NCBI GenBank assembly: GCA_038380435.1
Contig: JAWZYU010000058.1
Span: 2,108,001-2,172,000 of the forward strand
Length of the DNA stretch: 64,000 nt
DNA from: Ryuthela nishihirai
Taxonomy: Eukaryota; Arthropoda; Arachnida; Araneae; Heptathelidae
Direction: 5' to 3'
The notes under the pieces are model-generated. The model was not told the origin of the DNA. It ran no database searches and saw nothing but the letters and a program-made list of their open reading frames with translations. Positions 38,195 through 51,600 of the stretch are shown here, piece after piece. Positions within the stretch are counted from its first letter, which is position 1. Each line of letters begins with the position of its first letter. The translations under genes were made by a program, and so were the position numbers.

Positions 38195-38459
38195 CCCTGA
38201 GTATTGAGATATCTCCGAACCCACCCACACACCCTCGGTGAAATAGTCGATACCGTCAATTGGTTTGGAATGGCCTTTGTCCATCGGATGGGATATTAAG
38301 CCTGTGTATGTTAAAGAACACGCTTGATTGGACATCATCTTCTCTTAACAGCTGACCATTGGCCTTTGCCCCAATCTTCTCTAAGCACTTGGGATTCTTG
38401 TGACCTTGCCATTTAGTAGTTGTGACCTTACTATTAGTGACCTGCAAAACGTGTCTCTG
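38195..38459 (+). repeat. SINE family 2 copy, left half of an inverted pair
   Basis: Body and tail only, without the tRNA-like head. It faces the next copy tail to tail. Confidence 0.6.
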
Positions 38460-38785
38460 AGGGGCACGTTTTGCAGAATATTGGTAAACGGCAAGATCAC
38501 AAGACCCCAAGTGCTTAGAGAAGAATGGGGAAAGAGGCCCACTGGACAGCTGTTAGGATACAAATTGATGTCCTATCCAGGGTGTTCTTTAACATGCACA
38601 GGGCATTGCGTAACATCTATCCGACGGCCAACGGCCTTTTCAAGTCCATTGTCAGTGTCCCCTACGTGACCGAGGGTAGGGGGAGGGAGTTGGAGACAAA
38701 TCTCAATTCTGGCCCAGTGGAACTTGAACCTGGGAACTGCAGATTACAAGCATGGCGTGCTACTAACTGAGTCAATCTCCACCCC
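38460..38785 (-). repeat. SINE family 2 copy, right half of an inverted pair
   Basis: Minus-strand copy with its tRNA-like head near 38785. With the preceding copy it forms an inverted repeat about 100 bp per arm around 38350-38550 (arm core TTCTCTAAGCACTTGGG and its complement). Confidence 0.65.
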
Positions 38786-40360
38786 ATACACACTGAGAAA
38801 TGAGATAAAAAATGACACTAATCAGGTATTAGGAGACCACCAAAAGTGAAAGGATTTTTAAATTCGAGAGAGAAAAGGATCTTACCTTCCTTAGGAGACT
38901 GAAGAAGCAGACTTTGGTTGCAAGACCCACAGAAGTACTCCCTCGATGATTCAGATGATGTCGCCAAGTGAAAGGCTTACAAGGGAAACGTTGTAATCAA
39001 ATCTTGTTGCGATAAAAATCATTTATTCTTACGTTCATTGTTGCTGGGTTTGCTTTCCTCTTTTCATCCGATTCGTTGTTGACTTGCAATTGTTTCGTTT
39101 CATCCGATTCATTGTTGACTTCCAATTGTTTCGTTTCATCCGATTCACTGTTGACTTCCAATTGTTTCGTTTCATCCAATTCATTGGTGCCATCCATTAT
39201 TTTCGTTTCATCGTCTCAGAGTTTTAAATTTAATGTCTCATTTCACGTCCTTAAATCAGAGATTGTAATTTATTCAGTATAACAAAAGTTAAATTTGCAT
39301 TTTAAATGCTCTTTTTTGCTCTTGTTTATAAAACAACAAATATTCTTTTTTCCTTGTCTTCCATCTTTCGGAACTTAGATAATCAACTTCTATTAACAGA
39401 AAAAAAATTCAAAACAAGAAAATTTAAAATGATGTTTTCTATTTCCATGAAACAAGAAATGATATAACACAGAAATATACGCTGACTACATAAAGGTTAC
39501 GTTTGTCAAAAAATGCATAATTAGCACTTAAAAGTATTCACTTAACTATAGAATATTCAAAGATTAGAATTGCGTTTCAGAACGTATAAGTAAGACAACA
39601 CTAAAAAGCATGGACTAAAATGATATAAAGACAGTTGCTTCAGATATAAGACGACGAAATTTCAAGGTTACTACCCTGAACATCAAACCACCAGTCTTCC
39701 CCGTGGTCCGTCATTGATTAGTACCAAAAACTATTCTGTTATTTAGTAAAAAAAAGCAATATACATTTCGCATTGCTAAACGACGTTTCAGATTCTTCCT
39801 TAAATATTGAGCTATTCTACTTGGTGAAACTGGAATATACAGTTAAAGACAAATAAAAAAATGCTTCTTTTGTTTAATAATATTGATAAACTATTATGAT
39901 TAACACTTTTTGAACCTTCGGAAAGCTTCAATTGATCTTTCTGATAGTTGAAAATTTCAGCATTTTAAACGAATAGTGCAAACGGTTTATGTGAGCTAGA
40001 AATTTTATTTTAGTGGTGGAGTGTGATGATCAAGAGCTTTACATTTTCAACAATAATGTGTCTCTTCACCCCCAGAGTGAGAGGGTGGGAAGATGCAAAT
40101 TTTTGTTTGAGAGATCAATCAAAAATTCTTTCTGAGACGAATACGTATTAACGAAAAATGATTCATAATTCTCAAATCCTCCAAATGGCGTAATATGATA
40201 TCGTTAAAGGGCGCGAAATGTAGAAAATATAAAACATGAAGTAATATTACAAACGATATATTTATGCTAGGAATTAGAAATTCTGGTTAAAGAGTTCTTG
40301 AAGGAAAAAAGGAATAATTCATATTAATATGTGTTTGAAATAGAATGAACTGTAATAAAT
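38786..40360. other. Mostly non-coding stretch
   Basis: Contains the 36-bp minisatellite listed separately. Otherwise AT-rich with no recognised gene. A degraded copy of the intron-1 repeat family appears near 40030-40280. Confidence 0.45.
39063..39206 (-). repeat. 36-bp minisatellite with in-frame 12-residue translation
   Basis: Three full 36-bp units start at 39063, 39099 and 39135, then a partial unit. Read on -, the unit encodes SDETKQLEVNNE-like 12-residue repeats within a 66-codon frame (39197-38997). The unit length is a multiple of three and the frame stays open. Nothing else in the frame resembles a known protein, so a real product is doubtful. Confidence 0.8.
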
Positions 40361-40530
40361 AACCCCTCAAGCAGCTGCTTGACACAGAGGTCTGACGTAG
40401 CAGAAGGTCTGTGAGGATGGCGGAACTTTAGCAGAAAAAACACACACACGCGCACCTGCCTTACCCGGGCTCTAGCTCATGTCTCTTTCATCAGGAGCCA
40501 AGCCTGCTAACCACTAGGCCATGGAACGGC
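40361..40530 (-). repeat. SINE family 1 copy
   Basis: Minus-strand copy with tail CAAGCAGCTGCTTGAGGGG and a decayed tRNA-like head ending at GCCGTTCCATGGCCTAGTGG on the - strand. Confidence 0.72.
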
Positions 40531-41825
40531 TAAATAGCATACAATAAGTTAAAATTCGAACTGTTTCACCTTATTTTTTATAAATATAGTACCTAATTTT
40601 GAAATTTTCAAATTTATTCCAATAGCGTAATAATAAACAAATTATTTTATTTTACATACACTGATGATTTGTGTCCTAACACTAGGGGAAAAGAAAAAAA
40701 ATAACTTTTTCACTTCAAGGGATAAAAGAAATATGCTTTTAACTTTTTATAGGGCTAAAATATATTATTTACATTTTGCAATCACCCAATGCGAATTACA
40801 ACTATTAAAGATGCAAAAAATGGAAAATGAAAAACTTTATTTTTTCTGAAAACGGGGCTTCCTATATTCGCCACGGACGATATGTTACCCTTCTAGTTGT
40901 TTTATATAACCAAATAACTGGAAAATTCACATCACTCCTCCGACTTCCATTTCCCCCTTCATTTTTCTGTTTTCAGTAAGTATTCAAGCAGTTTGAAGAG
41001 GTTCATGCAATTTACCTTAAATGTTCACAAATTTAAATCGGTTCCATTTTTTTTAAATCCCTCCTCTTTGATTACAAATGGTCTTAAGATAAATGATCAA
41101 TGTAATTCAGATATGCAATTCTCAAAATTTTAATTTTTTTGTTTTAGCGGACCTTTGGTAAAGTGTAAAGTTTTAAACTATAAATAAAAAAGTTTTGTGT
41201 TTCGAAAGGCAATGATGTACTCTTTTTATATGAATTAAGAGTAATGCCATGTGGAAAAAGCCACTTTTTTTTAATCTCGTTTTCAAAAGAGGAAAGGAGA
41301 TTTTTTTTTTTATTTTGTCGTCTGTTTCTCGGTCTCTTTATTGATCTGCAGACATTGGACTGTTTTGTTTTTAGGTAAAAATGAAAAAAAAATTGCGTTC
41401 GATAAGTATTGATGAAATATTCCAATTCCCACTTTTCGAATTGCGCCATCTAACGGGGAAAAACTGAATGGCTAATTGCGTATGTAATGATCTTACTCAC
41501 GAACTCTAATTTTCTAACATTTTGCGTTCTAAATAGCAGTATCATTTAAATTTCTTATAATGGGATTACAATCAATTAATATAAGAATGAAATAAATGAT
41601 TAACGACATGCATTCCTGCGTATTTCTCTTATGTTACATCAAAAATATTTTTTGCCGAAATCGGGGTAGGGATCAACAGCTGTCGAAATGGGTAGGACTC
41701 GAAATATATTGAACCCGAATACAACTCTAGTAGGAACTGGCAGTAGCTGATCTACATGACTCACATGCTCTAACTTGTACTGAGTTCTGCCAAAAGCAGG
41801 TGTTCCAATTATGACGTCACTAATC
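40531..41825. other. Non-coding; repeat remnants only
   Basis: No gene recognised. A segment near 41140-41460 resembles the repeat family of kinase intron 1 (GATAAGTATTGATGAAATAT followed by CACTTTTCGAA). Confidence 0.45.
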
Positions 41826-42466
41826 AAACCATCTCCAATGTCATTGCTGCACCCAAGGAACCAAAGGAAGAGAAAACTTATGGTAACACCTTTTCCCCGG
41901 ATTAATCCCTTAACAAAGAGTACATAAAAGAAATTTAGTTCAATTGCGCCGCAACACCACCTGATCGAAATTCTGCCTCAATTACTCAGATTCTTTTGTG
42001 CACTTTATCTGTGCACGAAAAAGTTACCATTATGACGTCACTTGGGTGCAGCACTGGCCAGCTTCAATTCCAAGGCTACTGCTGCACCAAGGGAATGGAA
42101 AGATTACGGTGATGGACATTCCACCTTCCTCCGGATTAATCCGTTAACAAACAGTACAGAGAAGAAATTTAATTGAATTGCAAGGCCTAACCAAAATCTG
42201 CCCAAATTACTCATATTATTTCCTGCAATTTATCTATGCAAGGACAGGGTCTTCATTGGCCAGTTTCAATTTAAAGGTCACTGCTGCAACGAAGGTAACA
42301 AACGAGGGGGATACTTACAGTGATGAATATTCCCTCCTCCCTCCTTCGAATTAATCCGCTAACAAAGAGTAGAGATAAGAAATTTAATCACTTGACCCGC
42401 ACCACCACCTAAGCAAAATTCTGCCCAAATTACTCATTTTCGTTTGTGCATTTTATCTGTACACTC
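41826..42466. repeat. Three-unit tandem repeat of 200-230 bp upstream of the kinase gene
   Basis: Units begin near 41826, 42056 and 42258. Each has a TTCAAT/TCCAAT block with CTGCTGCA, a CGGATTAATCC-like block (CGAATTAATCC in the third), AACAAAGAGTA or AACAGTA, GAAATTTA, and CAAATTACTCA with a TTTATCTGT-like end. The third unit ends about 145 bp before the ATG of exon 1, so the array may overlap the promoter. Confidence 0.72.
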
Positions 42467-42609
42467 ATGGTTCTCTGAGCTCTCCGCGATTTGAGATCCT
42501 ATCGTGCTATCATACTAGCATTTTTTTTCGTGTGCGTGGAAATTGAAGACCAGTTTCGTTAAATTGAAGGCGTTGTAGTGACAAGCAGAGTAAATTTCAA
42601 TTTATAAGG

Positions 42610-42682
42610 ATGGCTTTACCCTTGCTGGAATCCGTTGAAGAATCGATGGAATTTAATATGATTAATTTAATCCAATTAGGAG
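42610..42682 (+). CDS. Kinase exon 1 (start codon, beta-1 strand)
   Basis: Starts [12 protein letters not shown] and ends at LIQLG plus one base of the next Gly codon. Donor is G|GTAAGG. The only base left over (phase 1) completes a GGT codon with exon 2, giving LGGYARV across the join. The 4.1-kb intron makes this exon easy to miss; phase and glycine-loop continuity support it. Confidence 0.82.
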
Positions 42683-45600
42683 GTAAGGTTATTTTCCTTT
42701 TACCCAAAATTGTTTATTCAAATTAAAAATGCGTTTATTTAATAGTATTGCAAATATTATAGATAGCTTTGTATCTGTCATGAGATCTATTGGAAATCCC
42801 GAGAGAATTGTTTCGGGGTGGAGGACAAAAATGGATTCAGGGTGAGGGCAAAAAACATAACAGTGTGTCAAGATCGGAATATTTGTATCCTGCCGAAATT
42901 CATTAATACGAATGTATTACAACTGTATTATTCAAGAAATAACTTATTCCAGGGAGACCAACATCCCCAGTGCCTACTGTCGTTGTCCATGATTTCACCA
43001 TATTTACATGAAAAATTGTACAATTTCGGTGATTTAATATGAAGGTCATGAGGTTCGCATTGACAGAAATCAGTTGACCGGTTATTCCGAGGGTGGGTGG
43101 CAAAATACAACTTTTTTTTACAGAAATAATTCTTTGTTTGTCGAAAAAACTTAAAAATTATTTTTGTGCTGGATAGGTATTGATGACGTTTTATGAATCG
43201 CACTTTCCGAATCTCCTAAAAGTCTTAATTGGGCTCTCCAACGGTGCCAAATTTTTAAAACACCAAAATATTAAGCAAATATTGCAAACCATGCATTTAT
43301 GATAAAAATTTAAAATTTGGATATTAGAATGTGAAGGGCATCAGATTAGTATTGGCAACAATGGGTTGATTGACCCCTGGGAAACAATGGGTTGATTGTC
43401 TTAAGACAATTTATTTGTTTTAAGAAATAATTGCTTGCTTTTAGAGATAAATCAAAAATTCTTTTTGTTTGCACTTTTCGAATCTACGAAACTTTAAAAC
43501 TGTCCTATCAAACGGTAGAGAAAATCTGAAACTTTTCAACGAATGTTGCAAGCGATGAATTTATGCTAGATATTTTGAAGGTAGAATGTGAACGCCATGA
43601 GGTTTGAATCCAAAGGTGTGGGGAATTCAACTGTTTTGTTTTAAGATATGCTTGGAAAATTATTTTTTAGTTGTATTGGTACTAATGAAATATTATAAGT
43701 CGCATTTTTCAAATCCTTAGGTGGTTTTAATTTACATCGTTAGAGATTATTAAATACTATAAAGGCGAAACTTTTAACCAATATTGCAAGTAATCTGTTT
43801 ATGGTAGAAATTTGAAATTTCGATGGAAGTGTGAAGAGATATTCTACTGACAGCAATATTCTGCCCCTTTTTCTCAGAGGGGTTTGAGAAAAGCCACTTT
43901 CTAAATTTAAGGAATAAAAGACAAATATATTTTATATTGTATAAGTACTAATCAAATATTACTGTTTGCATTTTTCCAATCACCCAGTAGTTCGATTAAA
44001 ACGGTATTCCCATATTCTGTAGAGACGACGATATGTGTTCTTCTAGTTCGGAATAAATTTTGCATTATAAAACAACATGATTTTTTTTCTTTGAAATAGC
44101 TTTGAGGAGAGAATTTTGAAATCGGAGAGAAGCAATTTTCTGCTCCTTCCTTTGTTTTTTTTTATCGGAAACTGATCTCTAAGTTAATAAAATGCTTGAA
44201 CTTATTAGAATAAAAAAGAATTCATGAAATCGAAAGCAATAACTAGGAATGAATATAATTTTCACTGACACGAAATTAATGAAATTCAAAAACAATTAAT
44301 GTTTAGGTCATTTTAAACTTTCGGTGCATTTATTCATCAGCATTTACTGTTATTCTCAGCTACTTGGGTAAAAGTACTATGCACTTTGTGCAATGGTACT
44401 ATAGGTTCATGGATATAATTGTTTCTTCACACAGCCGACAGGGCCTGAGACAATTGGTACACGAATGGGAAAGAGGTGTTTAGGATTATTACACATTACC
44501 TCTTGGTCACCAACTGCTTAGAATATAAAATCAACAGGTTTGGTCACCAATTTCAGAAAATTTTAACTAATTTTATCTTGTAATTTCGTCCCGCACTCCT
44601 GTCTACCAATTATTTTATCCTGAAATACTACGAAAAAATTTCACCAAAAAAGAAACATTAGGCAGATATTTACGAGTATACAATGAGTGTTTGAATTTTA
44701 AAGCTTTAATACCAAATGGATTGCGGAATAAATTATTATATCCTGTATTGAAATTATACCTCACTCGATTCAGTGCAACAATACGATATTAGTTTCAATT
44801 TTCAGTTGGATAACTAGCTGATCACTAGTGATCTGAATCTGCTAACAAAACCATAAATTACTTAGAAGCAGTCCAGACAGATATTATTGGAGAATGGAAC
44901 GGCAGGGGAAATTAATAGTTAGAAAAGAGAGGAAATTTCCAAAAGGGAAAAAGGAAAACGACGTAGCTCAAAGAGGCCATATACATTAGGAATGAAAAAA
45001 AAATGCTTCTAATAATTTGATCTACTTCGGTTTCGCATTTTTTTCTTTTACTTTTGAAGTTGTAAGGCTTTCATGGGCTACAGAGCATGTCTCAACATCT
45101 CTCAGAAGGACGGCTGCCACTCGAAGTCAGTCGGTGTGTCCATTTTACTTGCGGATAGGACCGAGTTAGCGGAGATGAATTTAAACGCTGGCAGAGACGA
45201 GTAACGAAATTGAAATCATTAGATTACGAGTCTGACGCGCTATCGACTGAACCCAAATGTGTCTGAGATCTATGTTGAAAAATAATCTGGCATCCTGAAC
45301 AAAACAAAGTGAAAACATAGCTCGCTTTTCGAAAACCAGCTAAAAACCAGATTTAAAACATTATTAACCTGGAAATTTTAAACACATATATTCTCAAAGC
45401 TGGAGTACATATTTCGATCAGGACTTCAAGGGCCCTGCAACGGGTCCTTCTCCTATTGTTGTCTCTAAATCTCGCGACTAAACTTCTGGATCGAGTTTTG
45501 CTTTTGCCAGTGAGGCCACTTTCGGTTATCTATCTGACTTTCATTATTCTAAAATCTTCATCATTCAAAAATATTTTTTTCCTCTAGGCACTAAAATCAA

Positions 45601-48600
45601 TATAAAAATTTGAACCACCATATTGGAGTTTAATATTCTCTTCAAAAACCAAAGATTTTTAGAAATATATGAACCAGGTCTGTAGAACTTGGGGCATAAG
45701 CTGATGCGATTGTTTCGAAGGCAACCTATATGGAAACATATGGATACATTCACAGTAAGAAGTAGACGGGAGAACTCTAGAAGAACGCCGTGCAAGCCAC
45801 TGTGTCCGCCATGTATCATGTAACAGAAGGCGTGATGCGGGTAAGAAATTTCGTATGGCGTTAGTTTCTTTGCTAAGAGAGCTTTAAAGAGCTCCCTTTT
45901 CACTCTTTCTTTTTTGCAAAATTACTAATTTTGTTTTCATTTTTCAGCTTTTTTACACTAATCTTTCGAAAGCTAAATGAAAATGGTTAATTATATTTCC
46001 AAAAGTTAACTGCAAATATTCATATTTTTTGCGTATGTATAAAATAATTATATAATGATTTTTGATAGAAATCTGGAAATAGCTTAATAGGTAAATTATA
46101 CACATATTGCAAAAAATATTCACAGAGTTATTGAAGGTGAAATATTTGACAGCAGATGTTGTTTTGCTTGTCCTAAATTCCCCAATCACCCAGACGATTA
46201 AAAGTGAAAATTTTCCCAAAATTCTAAAATTACATTTATTTTAGTAAGCGATTTGTTATAATTTAAAGTAAGTTTTTACAAGTAACAAAAATTTAATATT
46301 CAATGTTTCGGGTTTCAGAATTCTTTAAATAGTAAAGAAATTTGGTTCAAAATCTCAGATTTGTAGGTTTTTTGCGATTTTCCATTTCTTGTGACATTTT
46401 GCCACAAAAAATCAGCTAGGGAGCTTTTAATTCTGTTTTCCATCTACACAACTTGAAAATATTGCAATGATTTTGTTAATTTACTGCAATTTGTTTATTT
46501 CCAAAGGAAAGAAACCGAGGGGAAAAAAGGTTTAAATTTCTTTTAATATGAGTACTGAATATTACAATGCTATATGATGTGTATAATATTAATTTATTGC
46601 ACTAACTTTACTGTTTATTAACAAAATAGCATAATTTATCATTAAAATTCCTACATCGATTTGAATTACATTGCTTTTTCTCGTACTGCACTTATGTGCG
46701 GAATTCCGCTTCCTCTGTCTAGGGCGGTATTGCGCGAATCATATAATTTTCCCATGTATTCTACTTCGATGATGCCACATATTTATTAACTAATGATTTA
46801 TTGTATATAGGTTATGCAAGAGTACATAAAGTGCAAAAAGTACAAGGCGACGATGCAGATTCATTGTATGCAATGAAAATAATTGACATCTATGATGAAG
46901 ATGACAGAAGAATAACCGGTATCATCAGTGCAGGAGTAGAAAAGGATGTGTGTTCATTGGTATATGGAGCACCTTTCCTTGCTCAACTCAGATATTTCCA
47001 TGAGGCTCCAGATCAGATCCAATTACTGTTTGGTAAGTAACACTCTCTCTACAGTAAAAGAAATTAGAACTGTAAAAAATGTCCAAAATTTACTAGTGTA
47101 ATAATTATTACAAAATAAGACTAGAAAATTAAGTGTTCCATCCCAGCCTAGTGATTAACCAGCTTCACTATTGAGCAAAGGATTTTGGTATAAGAGCCCA
47201 GAATAAGGAATTATTGGCCTCCCCAAGATTGGGAATTTCTCGTTACGACATTAATGGTACATTGCATTTCAAGAAATTTATTGACCATTCTTTTTTTAAT
47301 GAATAATCTGGTTAACTTTAAATTATGATATGAATTATTTTCTGAAAATTCTGATTATTTTTGCATGTAGATAGATATTTAGCATTAATTACAATTCCAT
47401 TATTTAGATTTTGCCCCTAGTGGAGACCTCGGAAATCTTCTAGACAAGACGATACGTTTAGATGAAGAAGTTGCAACATTCATATCTGCAGAATTAGTTC
47501 TAGCTCTGCAGTATTTGCATAACGTAAGTAACCACGTTTTTAATTCCATAAACGAACTATATAGAGGTAAAAGTAAAAAAAGCACTCTTTCTTTTTTAGG
47601 AATATATCTCCTAAGCATCGGCTATCGTATTCAGTAAATGAGGGTTGGTTCACAAAAATGTTTCTGTTTTATATTGGCTGTTAACCATCACTAAGTTGTC
47701 TAGATTTTTTGCTTTTAATTCGTGTTGCTAACTCATTTGCCCGAGCTACAGAGCATATATAAAAAACAAGAATTCTATGATCTTTTCATAATTCATTTCT
47801 AAAATGGCTGATTTTCAAAAGTTTTTACAATTAATCTGGTATCATATCAAAAGCAAATATTACTATATTTGCTTGTAGCAAATATTACTATATTTGCTTC
47901 TAGTGACTGTTAAATTTCTGTTCCTAGGATTGCATGCAAATATATTATAAATATGGGCTACAGAGGTTACCATACTGCATAACTTAGTTCACCAAACACA
48001 TCTCTCTAAGCTACAGTTGCCGCATTTGGCCATTGTTTCAGTTTGATTATATTCCTAAATTTTAATTAGTTCTGTTTGACAATCTTCTGTTTGTTCTGTT
48101 TGACAATTTTAACAAGTTCTGTTTGGCATTGTCCAACAGCTGCTACTGGATCTCCTGTCCCAAACTTTTCAGCTTATGAGGTCCTTGAGATGTAGCTCAT
48201 TGTGCGCACACAAATACTTGTCGCTAATCATATATTATCATATCATTATTTTAATCGTTTTGTGACAAAATTAAAATATTAATGCTATTTGGAGCAAAAT
48301 ATATTAAAAATACTAATAGAAACCTAAAGTTTGGGGAAACATTATTATAGAAGTAAAGTGCTATTCATTTATTAGAGATAGAAAATACTTCAAAAATTCA
48401 AAATATCTGTCGCACTTAATTTATTTTAATTGCCAAATTCTGATTAAAAGGTTGGAATCATAATCAAAGAATGTTTTTTAATAAATACTAATTTTTTTCA
48501 CATGTAAATGAAATTTTAATTATTATGATCCCGTTCCCAAAGTTGCTGCTATTTTGAGTCAGGGGGGGGGGGAGGGAATACAAGTAAAATAGTTGGTTCA

Positions 48601-51600
48601 GTTGGTAGTCCTGTTTTATAGTTTCATAAAAGCTGAAATATTTCTTTTTTTTTTATCAATTTTATGTTTGCGGTAAAATACATGTCATTTTCAAATGTGA
48701 TTAGATATTTGAATTTCGTAAAATAACTAATAATCTGTTTGCTTTCTTTTGAATAGAAACGAGTTATACATAGAGACCTAAAGCCAGATAATATACTCTT
48801 AGATGCAGAAGGACACATTCTCTTGACAGATTTTGGACTAGCCAAAATATTTTCAAATGATGAATTCTCTGTGAAAGGATTTTGTGGCACTAGGAAATAC
48901 ATAGCTCCAGAGATATTGAAAAATCAGAGCTATTCCTTTGTAAGTAACTTTTATAATTTGAAGTGTTTTAGTGTGAATTTTAATACATAATCATTATGTG
49001 GGGAAAAACATGCCTTTATTATCTACTTTTCTTTTCCGAGAGCATTTATTTTTATTAATGATAATTTTTGCATTTCTCTTTAATAGATTCCTTTTTGTTA
49101 TTTTGAATTTGGACATCCTTAGTTGCATTTGTGGTATGATGTATGCATGGTTCCTATATTCAAAATTGCCCTCATTAATGAAGGTTTGGCATAATTATTC
49201 CTATACGATATATAGTAACCTCTGTCTGAAAAAATTCCTAATGATGGTCCACTTAATTACCATCATTTTAATTTAACACTATTGTTAACGTGCGAACAAT
49301 ATTCGCTGAAATCCTCAGCTGAATTAGAAATGTTATTTCGTATCCAAGGTAGGTAGCTCATTAGCTTTGAAAACATAAGCAGAACATATTTTTATGGGGT
49401 CAAGGACAGTTTTTCAGCACAGCACCTCCTTCTAATGACAAAGCATAAAACATTAGGAAATAAATCTGCCATAAACCTATAATTTTCTTATTTATTTAAA
49501 TAAATTCAAGTCATATTCAAAAGTGGTGATAGACAAATAAAAAGTAATTATATCCATCCTATCTTGTATGTTTTAGCAATGGAAAAAAATCACTGGAATG
49601 GAAACTGTGCTGAAAACGCCTTCAGCATTTGCAGTTGTATGTTGTAAAATGGTAGGAAAATTTATGTTAATAGTCCTACCATTTTATCCTTCACCTTCAC
49701 TCTTCACCTCTGTGAATTTTCCCCTTCAACCTTCACCTCTGTGAATATTAAGCTGGATTTGGATAGAGTAGCCGGAAGGTCTCTTTTACACAGAATGCGC
49801 ATTTTTGTGTTTGAATCTTTTATTCCTTTCCATCAAAGAAGTGTTCTCCTTTTTAACTACTCAGAAAAAGTTTGCTTGCTAAAAATTGATAGAAATATGT
49901 CTTGATGTCCTAAAAAAATCTCTGAATGAATCTTAATAAAAAGAATCCTTGAAGACTGACTGCTATCAAAATTATCAAATTGAAATGAATTTTATTTCTT
50001 TATGTGGCATATGGTCAAAAACTTAATTTCAAACATTGAATTTTATCGGTGACATATACAATTGAAATCAGTGAAATGCAAAATAGTTGCATATTTAGGT
50101 TTTTCCGTTTAGAAGCATAACAGCCATTTTAATGGTACATAATATGGATCAGTTGTCGGCTATTATATTAAATTAAAGAAATATTAAAATAATTTTCCTA
50201 AAGATAGTTTTTTGGTGAACATATAGATATAATGTTTAAGTTTTTATGTTTTAAAAATAATCACCGATATATTTGTTGGAGTAATTAATACATATTAATA
50301 TATATCTGAAGGAAATTTAATAACATCAGCTAAGGGTAATTCCTTCTTTTTTCAGGCATTATTTAAAACAAAATGGTTTTGTATTCAAAAATACGATTTG
50401 GTATTTTATCAGAATCTGGTTGTTAATCTTTTCATGCAAGAAATATTTTAGAATGTGAAATTTATATTACACATATTTACAAAATAGACGGAAAAAGAAA
50501 AAATACTTCTTATTCTGTTTAACTGAATGATACAAATATATACAAAATTTATCAATTTTAACCAATCAAATTATACAGCAACAAAACAACAAATTATTAC
50601 AATATTTGAAATGGTTTAAAAATGAAAAAGTTATGTTAATAATATTTATTAAATATATGATTGAAACTGATAATGCATTTTGAAAATAGCCATATAATAA
50701 ACTGCTAACAAAAAACTCTGCTTTTCACTGATGTAGAAAGTCCGAAATTTTCAAATTACTGAAATCGAATCGTCAAATTTTCGAAATTACTGAATCGAAT
50801 CGGCAATGAAATCGTCAATCATTTAGTATTACAAGTTCTTAATATTTTATATTATATATTTATTATAATTGAGTTTCTTTTCAAGTATCACTGAGGATTG
50901 CTCATGTTGAATTGCGGTACAGGACGTTTGTAAACAGTCTAATAATTAAATTTATATATTATGAATTATAAATATGATTTATATATATATTATGATTTTG
51001 TAATAATTAGAAAAAAGCAGTCCCATGGCCTAGTGGTTAGCACTCTTGGCTACTGATCTAAGGGACCTGGGTTCGAGCCCTGGATAAGGCATGGATGTGT
51101 GTGTTGTTTCTCTGCTAAAGTCCTGCCATCCTCTCAGATCTATTTTGGCATATAAACTGACAGCTCCTGTCAGACCTCTGTGGCAAGCAGCTACTTGAGG
51201 GGATATTTATTTATTTTTTAATAATTAGAAATTACTGTTTCTAGGAACTCTATACTACACAAATTCAGCTACATTAATATGCCTAATTCGAATTAATTAG
51301 AAGAGTTTTTCGAACAGCATCAATAATTTTTATATTGTTTTCAAGTAAAAAAAATATAGTAGTTTCACTTTGTCATCTGTCCGTTTGCAGACATCAAACT
51401 GTTTTGTTTATGGAGATAAATTAATCTTTTTGTGTTCGATAAGTATCGATTAAATATTATTTTTGCACTTTGCAAATCTCCAAAACGCTATAACTTAGCA
51501 CTCTAACGATAGGAAAATTTGAAAATTCCAAAATATCAAAAGAATATTGTAGACGAAAGAGTTAAGTTAGAAAAAAAAACCTTAACTGGCATTGTCATTG

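Noticed and set aside
45565..45903. 112-codon minus-strand frame in kinase intron 1
   Set aside because: No similarity to any family I recognise; composition fits chance in intronic sequence.
51014..51090. tRNA gene
   Set aside because: A and B boxes are present, but the sequence continues into a repeated SINE body with target-site duplications, and a clean cloverleaf was not apparent.
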